The position numbers and the translations under genes are program-made. Below are positions 54,176 through 64,000 of a DNA stretch of 64,000 nt, piece by piece. The notes under the pieces are model-generated. The model made no database searches. It worked only from the letters and a program-made list of their open reading frames with translations, and was not told where the DNA came from. Source of the DNA: Oasisia sp. SBJ-2009 (lineage: Eukaryota > Annelida > Polychaeta > Sabellida > Siboglinidae); assembly GCA_964017155.1 (NCBI GenBank), contig OZ024867.1, positions 15,961,500-16,025,499 on the forward strand, read 5' to 3'. The stretch's first letter is position 1. Each line of letters opens with the position of its first letter.

Positions 54176-56510
54176 TGGTGTGTAAGACATGGTGTGTAAT
54201 ACTTGATGTGTCAGACTTGATGTGTACGACATGGTGTGTAAGCCCTGGTGTGTAAGACATGGTGTGTAAGACCTGGTGTGTAAGACATGGTGTGTAAGAC
54301 TTGGTGTGTAAGACTTAGTGTGTAAGACATGGTGTTTAAGACATGGTGTGTAAGACATGGTGTGTAAGACTTGGTGTGAAAGACTTGATGTGTAAGACTT
54401 GATGTGTAAGATTTGGTGTGTAAGACTTGGTGTGTAAAACATGGTGTGTAAGACATGGTGTGTAAGACTTGGTGTGAAAGACTTGATATGTAAGACTTGA
54501 TGTGTAAGACTTGGTGTGTAAGACTTGGTGTATAAGACATGGTGTGTAAGACTTGGTGTTTAAGACTTGGTGTGAAAGACTTGATGTGTAAGACTTGGTG
54601 TGAAACACTTGATGTGTAAGACTTGATGTGTAAGACTTGGTGTAAGACTTGGTGAGTAAGACTTGGTGTGTAAGACTTGGTGTGTAAGACAGGGTGTGAA
54701 AGACATGGTTTGTAAGACTTGGTGTGTAAGACATGGTGTGTAAGACTTGGTGTGTAAGACATGGTGTGTAAGACTTAGTGTGTAAGACATGGTGTGTAAG
54801 ACATGGTGTGTAAGACTTGGTGTGTAACACATGGTGTGTAAGACTTGGTGTGTAAGACATGGTGTGTAGGACATGGTGTGTAGGACATGGTGTGTAAGAC
54901 TTGGTGTTTAAAACTTGGTGTGTAAGACATGGTGTGTAAGACCTGGTGTGTAGGACATGGTGTGTAAGACTTGATGTGTAAGACTTGATGCGTAAGACTT
55001 GATGTGTATGACTTGGTGTGTAAGACTTGGTGTCTAAGACATGGTGTGTTATACTTGATGTGTAAGATTTGATGTGTAAGACATGGTGTGTAAGACATGG
55101 TGTGTAAGACTTGGTGTGTAAGACATGGTGTGTAAGACTTGATGTGTAAGACATTGTGTGTAAGACTTGGTGTGTAAGACATGGTGTGTAAGACTTGGTG
55201 TGTAAGACTCGGTGTGTAAGACATGGTGTGTAAGACATGGTGTGTAAGACATTGTGTAAGACCTGGTGTGTAAGACATGGTGTGTAAGACCTGGTGTGTA
55301 AGACTTGGTGTGTAAGACTTGATGTGTAAGACTTGATGAGTAAGACTTGATGTATAAGACTTGGTGTGTAAGACTTGGTGTGTAAGACATGGTGTGTTAT
55401 ACTTGATGTGTAAGATTTGATGTGTAAGACATGGTGTGTAAGACTTGGTGTGTAAGACATGGTGTGGAAGACTTGGTGTGTAAGACACGGTGTGTAAGAC
55501 ATGGTGTGTAAGACTTGGTGTGTAGCACATGGTGTGTAAGACTTGGTGTGTAAGACATGGTGTGTAGGACATGGTGTGTAGGACATGGTGTGTAAGCCTT
55601 GGTGTGTAAAACTTGGTGTATAAGACATGGTGTGTAAGACTTGATGTTTAAGACCTGGTGTGTAAGACTTGGTGTGTAAGACATGGTGTGTAATACTTGA
55701 TGTGTAAGACTTGATGTGTACGACATGGTGTGTAAGCCCTGGTGTGTAAGACATGGTGTGTAAGACCTGGTGTGTAAGACATGGTGTGTAAGACATGGTG
55801 TGTAAGACTAGGTGTGTAAGACATGGTGTGTAAGACATGGTGTGTAAGACTTGGTGTGTAACTCATGGTGTGTAAGACTTGGTGTGTAAGACATGGTTTG
55901 TAGGACATGGTGTGTAGGACTTGATGTGTAAGACTTGGTGTGTAAGACTTGATGTGTATGACTTGGTGTGTAAGACTTGGTGTGTAAGACATGGTGTGTT
56001 ATACTTGATGTGTATGATTTGATGTGTAAGACATGGTGTGTAAGACATGGTGTGTAAGACTTGATGTGTAAGACTTGGTGTGTAAGACTTGATGTGTATG
56101 ACTTGGTGTGTAAGACTTGGTGTGTAAGACATGGTGTGTTATACTTGGTGTGTATGATTTGATGTGTAAGACATGGTATGTAAGACATGGTGTGTAAGAC
56201 TTGGTGTGTAAGACATGGTGTGTAAGACTTGGTGTGTAAGACATTGTGTGTAAGACTTGGTGTGTAAGACATGGTGTGTAAGACTTGGTGTGTAAGACTC
56301 GGTGTGTAAGACATGGTGTGTAAGACATAGTGTGTAAGACATGGTGTGTAAGACCTGGTGTGTAAGACATGGTGTGTAAGACCTGGTGTGTAAGACTTGG
56401 TGTGTAAGACTTGATGTGTAAGACTAGATGTGTAAGACTTGGTGTGTAAGACTTGATGTGTAAGACTTGATGAGTAAGACTTGATATATAAGACTTGGTG
56501 TGTAAGACTT
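54176..56510 (+). repeat. 2,334-bp HOR unit, copy 2
   Basis: Second tandem copy of 51,840-54,175, with the same variant order and the same two short units (54,641 and 55,251). Confidence 0.85.
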
Positions 56511-58399
56511 GGTGTGTAAGACATGGTGTGTTATACTTGATGTGTAAGATTTGATGTGTAAGACATGGTGTGTAAGACTTGGTGTGTAAGACAAGGTGTG
56601 TAATACTTGATGTGTAAGACTTGATGTGTACGACATGGTGTGTAAGCCCTGGTGTGTAAGACATGGTGTGTAAGACCTGGTGTGTAAGACATGGTGTGTA
56701 AGACTTGATGTGTAAGACTTGATGTGTATGACTTGGTGTGTAAGACTTGGTGTGTAAGACATGGTGTGTTATACTTGATGTGTATGATTTGATGTGTAAG
56801 ACATGGTGTGTAAGACATGGTGTGTAAGACTTGGTGTGTAAGACATGGTGTGTAAGACTTGGTGTGTAAGACATTGTGTGTAAGACTTGGTGTGTAAGAC
56901 ATGGTGTGTAAGACTTGGTGTGTAAGACTCGGTGTGTAAGACATGGTGTGTAAGACATGGTGTGTAAGACCTGGTGTGTAAGACTTGGTGTGTAAGACTT
57001 GATGTGTAAGACTTGATGTGTAAGACTTGGTGTGTAAGACTTGATGTGTAAGACTTGATGAGTAAGACTTGATGTATAAGACTTGGTGTGTAAGACTTGG
57101 TGTGTAAGACATGGTGTGTTATACTTGATGTGTAAGATTTGATGTGTAAGACATGGTGTGTAAGACTTGGTGTGTAAGACATGGTGTGTAAGACATGGTG
57201 TGTAAGACTTGGTGTGTAAGACCTGGTGTGTAAGACATGGTGTGTATGACTTGATGTGTAAGACTTGATGTGTAAGACTTGATGTGTATGACTTGGTGTG
57301 TAAGACTTGGTGTGTAAGACATGATGTGTAAGACTTGGTGTGTAAGACTCGGTGTGTAAGACATGGTGTGTAAGACATGGTGTGTAAGACATGGTGTGTA
57401 AGACCTGGTGTGTAAGACTTGGTGTATAAGACATGGTGTGTAAGACTTGGTGTGTAAGACATGGTGTGTAAGACATGGTGTGTAAGACTTGGTGTGTAAC
57501 ACATGGTGTGTAAGACTTGGTGTGTAAGACATGGTGTGTAGGACATGGTGTGTAGGACATGGCGTGTAAGACTTGGTGTGTAAAACTTGGTGTGTAAGAC
57601 ATGGTGTGTAAGACCTGGTGTGTAAGACATGGTGTGTAAGACCTGGTGTGTAAGACATGGTGTGTAAGACTTGATGTGTAAGACCTGGTGTGTAAGACTT
57701 GGTGTGTAAGACATGGTGTGTAACACTTGATGTGTAAGACTTGATGTGTACGACATGGTGTGTAAGCCCTGGTGTGTAAGACATGGTGTGTAAGACCTGG
57801 TGTGTAAGACATGGTGTGTAAGAATTGGTGTGTAAGACTTAGTGTGTAAGACATGGTGTTTAAGACATGGTGTGTAAGACATGGTGTGTAAGACTTGGTG
57901 TGAAAGACTTGATGTGTAAGACTTGATGTGTAAGATTTGGTGTGTAAGACTTGGTGTGTAAAACATGGTGTGTAAGACATGGTGTGTAAGACTTGGTGTG
58001 AAAGACTTGATGTGTAAGACTTGATGTGTAAGACTTGGTGTGTAAGACTTGGTGTATAAGACATGGTGTGTAAGACTTGGTGTTTAAGACTTGGTGTGAA
58101 AGACTTGATGTGTAAGACTTGATGTGTAAGACTTGATGTGTAAGACTTGGTGTGTAAGACTTGATGTGTAAGACTTGGTGTGAAACACTTGATGTGTAAG
58201 ACTTGATGTGTAAGACTTAATGTGTAAGACTTGGTGAGTAAGACTTGGTGTGTAAGACTTGGTGTGTAAGACAGGGTGTGAAAGACATGGTGTGTAAGAC
58301 TTGGTGTGTAAGACATGGTGTGTAAGACTTGGTGTGTAAGACATGGTGTGTAAGACTTGGTGTGTAAGACATGGTGTGTAAGACATGGTGTGTAAGACT

Positions 58400-59140
58400 T
58401 GGTGTGTAACACATGGTGTGTAAGACTTGGTGTGTAAGACATGGTGTGTAGGACATGGTGTGTAGGACATGGTGTGTAAGACTTGGTGTGTCAAACTTGG
58501 TGTGTAAGACATGGTGTGTAAGACCTGGTGTGTAAGACATGGTGTGTAAGACTTGATGTGTAAGACTTGATGTGTAAGACTTGATGTGTATGACTTGGTG
58601 TGTAAGACTTGGTGTGTAAGACATGGTGTGTAAGACTTGGTGTGTATGACTCGGTGTGTAAGACATGGTGTGTAAGACATGGTGTGTAAGACTTGGTGTG
58701 TAAGACATGGTGTGTAGGACATGGTGTGTAGGACATGGTGTGTAAGACTTGGTTTGTCAAACTTGGTGTGTAAGACATGGTGTGTAAGACCTGGTGTGTA
58801 AGACATGGTGTTTAAGACTTGATGTGTAAGACTTGATGTGTAAGACTTGATGTGTATGACTTGGTGTGTAAGACTTGGTGTGTAAGACATGGTGTGTAAG
58901 ACTTGGTGTGTAAGACTCGGTGTGTAAGATATGGTGTGTAACACATGGTGTGTAAGACTTGGTGTGTAAGACATGGTGTGTAGGACATGGTGTGTAGGAC
59001 ATGGTGTGTAAGACTTGGTTTGTCAAACTTGGTGTGTAAGACATGGTGTGTAAGACCTGGTGTGTAAGACATGGTGTTTAAGACTTGATGTGTAAGACTT
59101 GATGTGTAAGACTTGATGTGTATGACTTGGTGTGTAAGAC
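58400..59140 (+). repeat. 266-bp HOR, about three tandem copies
   Basis: TCAAAC (private change from TAAAAC) occurs at 58,491, 58,757 and 59,023, exactly 266 bp (19 x 14) apart. Each is followed by the series ACATGG, ACCTGG, ACATGG, three TTGATG units, TATGAC and then two TAGGAC units. Copies 2 and 3 share the derived changes GGTTTGTCAAAC and TTTAAGACTTGA, so they are closest to each other. Confidence 0.9.
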
Positions 59141-59764
59141 ATGGTGTGTAAGACATGGTGTGTAAGACTTGGTGTGTAAGACTCGGTGTGTAAGACATGG
59201 TGTGTAAGACATGGTGTGTAAGACCTGGTGTGTAAGACATGGTGTGTAAGACCTGGTGTGTAAGACTTGGTGTGTAAGACTTGATGTGTAAGACTTGATG
59301 TGTAAGACTTGGTGTATAAGACTTGATGTGTAAGACTTGATGTGTAAGACTTGATGTGTATGACTTGGTGTGTAAGACTTGGTGTGTAAGACTTGATGTG
59401 TAAGACTTGATGTGTAAGACTTGGTGTGTAAGACTTGATGTGTAAGACTCGGTGTGTAAGACATGGTGTGTAAGACATGGTGTGTAAGACATGGTGTGTA
59501 AGCCCTGGTGTGTAAGACATGGTGTGTAAGACCTGGTGTGTAAGACATGGTGTGTAAGACATGGTGTGTAAGACTAGGTGTGTAAGACATGGTGTGTAAG
59601 ACATGGTGTGTAAGACTTGGTGTGTAACTCATGGTGTGTAAGACTTGGTGTGTAAGACATGGTGTGTAGGACATGGTGTGTAGGACTTGATTTGTAAGAC
59701 TTGGTGTGTAAGACTTGATGTGTATGACTTGGTGTGTAAGACTTGGTGTGTAAGACATGGTGTG

Positions 59765-60260
59765 TTATACTTGATGTGTATGATTTGATGTGTAAGACAT
59801 GGTGTGTAAGACATGGTGTGTAAGACTTGATGTGTAAGACTTGGTGTGTAAGACTTGATGTGTATGACTTGGTGTGGAAGACTTGGTGTGTAAGACATGG
59901 TGTGTTATACTTGATGTGTATGATTTGATGTGTAAGACATGGTATGTAAGACATGGTGTGTAAGACTTGGTGTGTAAGACATGGTGTGTAAGATTTGGTG
60001 TGTAAGACATTGTGTGTAAGACTTGGTGTGTAAGACATGGTGTGTAAGACTTGGTGTGTAAGACTCGGTGTGTAAGACTTGGTGTGTAAGACATGGTGTG
60101 TATGACATGGTGTGTAAGACCTGGTGTGTAAGACATGGTGTGTAAGACCTGGTGTGTGAGACTTGGTGTGTAAGACTTGATGTGTAAGACTTGATGTGTA
60201 AGACTTGGTGTGTAAGACTTGATTTGTAAGACTTGATGAGTAAGACTTGATATATAAGAC
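59765..60260 (+). repeat. 3,360-bp-spaced block, copy 1
   Basis: Matches 63,125-63,620 at offset 3,360 (240 x 14). Shared rare variants are GGAAGACTTGG, TATGTAAG, GTATGACATGG, GTGTGAGACTTGG and TTGATATATAAG. Confidence 0.82.
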
Positions 60261-60579
60261 TTGGTGTGTAAGACTTGGTGTGTAAGACATGGTGTGTTAT
60301 ACTTGATGTGTAAGATTTGATGTGTAAGACATGGTGTGTAAGACTTGGTGTGTAAGACAAGGTGTGTAATACTTGATGTGTAAGACTTGATGTGTTCGAC
60401 ATGGTGTGTAAGCCCTGGTGTGTAAGACATGGTGTGTAAGACCTGGTGTGTAAGACATGGTGTGTAAGACTTGATGTGTAAGACTTGATGTGTATGAGTT
60501 GGTGTGTAAGACTTGGTGTGTAAGACATGGTGTGTTATACTTGATGTGTATGATTTGATGTGTAAGACATGGTGTGTAA

Positions 60580-61570
60580 GACATGGTGTGTAAGACTTGG
60601 TGTGTAAGACATGGTGTGTAAGACTTGGTGTGTAAGACATTGTGTGTAAGACTTGGTGTTTAAGACATGGTGTGTAAGACTTGGTGTGTAAGAATCGGTG
60701 TGTAAGACATGGTGTGTAAGACATGGTGTGTAAGACCTGGTGTGTAAGACATGGTGTGTAAGACCTGGTAGGTAAGACTTGGTGTGTAAGACTTGATGTG
60801 TAAGACTTGATGTGTAAGACTTGGTGTGTAAGACTTGATGTGTAAGACTTGATGAGTAAGACTTGATGTATAAGACTTGGTGTGTAAGACTTGGTGTGTA
60901 AGACATGGTGTGTTATACTTGATGTGTAAGATTTGATGTGTAAGACATGGTGTGTAAGACTTGGTGTGTAAGACATGGTGTGTAAGACTTGGTGTGTAAG
61001 ACATGGTGTGTAAGACATGGTGTGTAAGACTTGGTGTGTAACACATGGTGTGTAAGACTTGGTGTGTAAGACATGGTGTGTAGGACATGGTGTGTAGGAC
61101 ATGGTGTGTAAGACTTGGTGTGTAAAACTTGGTGTGTAAGACATGGTGTGTAAGACCTGGTGTGTAAGACATGGTGTGTAAGACCTGGTGTGTAAGACAT
61201 GGTGTGTAAGACTTGATGTGTAAGACCTGGTGTGTAAGACTTGGTGTGTAAGACATGGTGTGTAATACTTGATGTGTAAGACTTGATGTGTACGACATGG
61301 TGTGTAAGCCCTGGTGTGTAAGACATGGTGTGTAAGACCTGGTGTGTAAGACATGGTGTGTAAGACTTGGTGTGTAAGACTTAGTGTGTAAGACATGGTG
61401 TTTAAGACATGGTGTGTAAGACATGGTGTGTAAGACTTGGTGTGAAAGACTTGATGTCTAAGACTTGATGTGTAAGATTTGGTGTGTAAGACTTGGTGTG
61501 TAAAACATGGTGTGTAAGACATGGTGTGTAAGACTTGGTGTGAAAGACTTGATGTGTAAGACTTGATGTG
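60580..61570 (+). repeat. 1,036-bp-spaced HOR block, copy 1
   Basis: Matches ~61,616-62,606 at offset 1,036 (74 x 14). Anchors are ACATTGTGTGTAAG ~60,640/61,676, GATGAGTAAG ~60,851/61,887 and TTATAC 60,913/61,949. It breaks near 61,570/62,606. Confidence 0.85.
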
Positions 61571-61615
61571 TAAGACTTGGTGTGTAAGACTTGGTGTATA
61601 AGACATTTTGTGTAA

Positions 61616-62606
61616 GACATGGTGTGTAAGACTTGGTGTGTAAGACATGGTGTGTAAGACTTGGTGTGTAAGACATTGTGTGTAAGACTTGGTGTTTAAG
61701 ACATGGTGTGTAAGACTTGGTGTGTAAGACTCGGTGTGTAAGACATGGTGTGTAAGACATAGTGTGTAAGACCTGGTGTGTAAGACATGGTGTGTAAGAC
61801 CTGGTGGGTAAGACTTGGTGTGTAAGACTTGATGTGTAAGACTTGATGTGTAAGACTTGGTGTGTAAGACTTGATGTGTAAGACTTGATGAGTAAGACTT
61901 GATGTATAAGACTTGGTGTGTAAGACTTGGTGTGTAAGACATGGTGTGTTATACTTGATGTGTAAGATTTGATGTGTAAGACATGGTGTGTAAGACTTGG
62001 TGTGTAAGACATGGTGTGTAAGACTTGGTGTGTAAGACATGGTGTGTAAGACATGGTGTGTAAGACTTGGTGTGTAACACATGGTGTGTAAGACTTGGTG
62101 TGTAAGACATGGTGTGTAGGACATGGTGTGTAGGACATGGTGTGTAAGACTTGGTGTGTAAAACTTGGTGTGTAAGACATGGTGTGTAAGACCTGGTGTG
62201 TAAGACATGGTGTGTAAGACCTGGTGTGTAAGACATGGTGTGTAAGACTTGATGTGTAAGACCTGGTGTGTAAGACTTGGTGTGTAAGACATGGTGTGTA
62301 ATACTTGATGTGTAAGACTTGATGTGAACGACATGGTGTGTAAGCCCTGGTGTGTAAGACATGGTGTGTAAGACCTGGTGTGTAAGACATGGTGTGTAAG
62401 ACTTGGTGTGTAAGACTTAGTGTGTAAGACATGGTGTTTAAGACATGGTGTGTAAGACATGGTGTGTAAGACTTGGTGTGAAAGACTTGATGTGTAATAC
62501 TTGATGTGTAAGATTTGGTGTGTAAGACTTGGTGTGTAAAACATGGTGTGTAAGACATGGTGTGTAAGACTTGGTGTGAAAGACTTGATGTGTAAGACTT
62601 GGTGTT
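61616..62606 (+). repeat. 1,036-bp-spaced HOR block, copy 2
   Basis: Second copy of 60,580-61,570. It differs by single bases (for example GTGAACGAC near 62,325 and TAATACTTGATG near 62,496). Confidence 0.85.
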
Positions 62607-63124
62607 TAAGACATGGTGTGTAAGACTTGGTGTGTAAGACTCGGTGTGTAAGACGTGGTGTGTAAGACATGGTGTGTAAGACCTGGTGGGTAAGACTTGG
62701 TGTGTAAGACTTGATGTGTAAGACTTGATGTGTAAGACTTGGTGTGTAAGACTTGGTGTGTAAGACATGGTGTGTTATACTTGATGTGTAAGATTTGATG
62801 TGTAAGACATGGTGTGTAAGACTTGGTGTGTAAGACATGGTGTGTAAGACTTGGTGTGTAAGACATGGTGTGTAAGACATGGTGTGTAAGACTTGGTGTG
62901 TAACACATGGTGTGTAAGACTTGGTGTGTAAGACATGGTGTGTAGGACATGGTGTGTAGGACATGGTGTGTAAGACTTGGTGTGTAAAACTTTGTGTGTA
63001 AGACATGGTGTGTAAGAACTGGTGTGTAAGACATGGTGTGTAAGACCTGGTGTGTAAGACTTGGTGTGTAAGACTTGATGTGTATGACTTGGTGTGTAAG
63101 ACTTGGTGTGTAAGACATGGTGTG

Positions 63125-63620
63125 TTATACTTGATGTGTATGATTTGATGTGTAAGACATGGTGTGTAAGACATGGTGTGTAAGACTTGATGTGTAAGAC
63201 TTGGTGTGTAAGACTTGATGTGTATGACTTGGTGTGGAAGACTTGGTGTGTAAGACATGGTGTGTTATACTTGATGTGTATGATTTGATGTGTAAGACAT
63301 GGTATGTAAGACATGGTGTGTAAGACTTGGTGTGTAAGACATGGTGTGTAAGACTTGGTGTGTAAGACATTGTGTGTAAGACTTGGTGTGTAAGACATGG
63401 TGTGTAAGACTTGGTGTGTAAGACTCGGTGTGTAAGACTTGGTGTGTAAGACATGGTGTGTATGACATGGTGTGTAAGACCTGGTGTGTAAGACATGGTG
63501 TGTAAGACCTGGTGTGTGAGACTTGGTGTGTAAGACTTGATGTGTAAGACTTGATGTGTAAGACTTGGTGTGTAAGACTTGATTTGTAAGACTTGATGAG
63601 TAAGACTTGATATATAAGAC
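63125..63620 (+). repeat. 3,360-bp-spaced block, copy 2
   Basis: Counterpart of 59,765-60,260. The following ~154 bp (63,630-63,805) partly repeat the block again. The TGTTCGACATGG marker then resumes at offset 3,514 (60,395/63,909), which shows an 11-unit internal duplication. Confidence 0.8.
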
Positions 63621-64000
63621 TTGGTGTGTAAGACATGGTGTGTAAGACATTGTGTGTAAGACTTGGTGTGTAAGACATGGTGTGTAAGACTTGGTGTGTA
63701 AGACTCGGTGTGTAAGACTTGGTGTGTAAGACATGGTGTGTATGACATGGTGTGTAAGACCTGGTGTGTAAGACATGGTGTGTAAGACCTGGTGTGTAAG
63801 ACATGGTGTGTTATACTTGATGTGTAAGATTTGATGTGTAAGACATGGTGTGTAAGACTTGGTGTGTAAGACAAGGTGTGTAATACTTGATGTGTAAGAC
63901 TTGATGTGTTCGACATGGTGTGTAAGCCCTGGTGTGTAAGACATGGTGTGTAAGACCTGGTGTGTAAGACATGGTGTGTAAGACTTGATGTGTAAGACTT

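Larger units (their letters stand above)
40527..64000 (+). repeat. 14-bp satellite array, segment R (G-rich strand on +)
   Basis: About 1,677 units in the same orientation as segment L. HORs are younger-looking and more regular: 1,638 bp (48.6-51.7 kb), 2,334 bp (51.8-56.5 kb), 1,036 bp (60.6-62.6 kb), a 266-bp triplet (58.4-59.1 kb) and a ~5.7-kb-spaced duplication (40.9-43.9 and 46.6-49.6 kb). Twelve 2-bp-shortened units occur between 41.2 and 55.3 kb; I did not see them in L or M. The open frames are on the minus strand, as the repeat predicts. No gene or unique sequence is seen. The array runs off the right end of the window. Confidence 0.97.

Noticed and set aside
1..64000. CRISPR array
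   Set aside because: There are no unique spacers: units abut directly at 14 bp and both repeat and interval are the same satellite.
1..64000. G-quadruplex-forming array
   Set aside because: The G-rich strand has mostly GG pairs 14 nt apart; GGG occurs only in rare ACAGGG units, so stable quadruplexes are unlikely.
1..64000. Transposon, insertion sequence, tRNA or rRNA genes inside the array
   Set aside because: No stretch departs from the 14-bp pattern by more than a few bases, so there is no room for any inserted element.

Overview
The whole 64 kb window is one uninterrupted tandem satellite. The unit is 14 bp with G-rich-strand consensus TGTGTAAGACTTGG (reverse complement CCAAGTCTTACACA), about 4,570 copies by length. 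I found no unique sequence, gene, RNA gene, transposon or promoter. Both ends lie inside the array, so it continues beyond the window. An array this long, with nested higher-order repeats (HORs) and no interspersed genes, points to a eukaryotic nuclear chromosome, probably heterochromatic (centromeric, pericentromeric, subtelomeric or similar). The sequence alone does not show which organism.

Layout. Segment L (1 to ~12,390) has the G-rich unit on the + strand. At ~12,391-12,394 the polarity flips, and segment M (~12,395-40,523, ~28.1 kb) has the unit on the - strand. At ~40,524-40,526 it flips back, and segment R (to 64,000) is G-rich on + again. Both switch points are abrupt, with only 3-4 bp of shared sequence and no foreign DNA. 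Neither is a mirror-image fold-back, because the variant units on the two sides differ.

The units are not identical. A limited set of variants (ACATGG, ACTTGA, ACCTGG, GTGAAAGAC, TAGGAC, TTTAAGAC, TAACAC, AAGCCC, TACGAC, TAATAC, TTATAC, AGATTTG, ACAGGG, TATGAC, ACTCGG, CTTAG) recurs in fixed order. These define HORs and segmental duplications. Adjacent pairs occur at 1,484 bp (3.1-6.0 kb), 2,170 bp (7.1-11.4 kb), 1,456 bp (15.4-17.9 kb), 1,638 bp (48.6-51.7 kb), 2,334 bp (51.8-56.5 kb) and 1,036 bp (60.6-62.6 kb), with a 266-bp triplet at 58.4-59.1 kb. Larger copies lie 3-12 kb apart. One ~1.5-kb block exists in L and, inverted, at least twice in M. L and M therefore descend from the same HOR pool, and the polarity change is a rearrangement inside an already structured array.

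Long open reading frames cover the window, but they are a by-product of the repeat. The C-rich strand of a 14-bp unit has no stop codon in any frame and yields the same 14-residue peptide in all three. The open strand flips exactly where the array flips. None is annotated as a gene.
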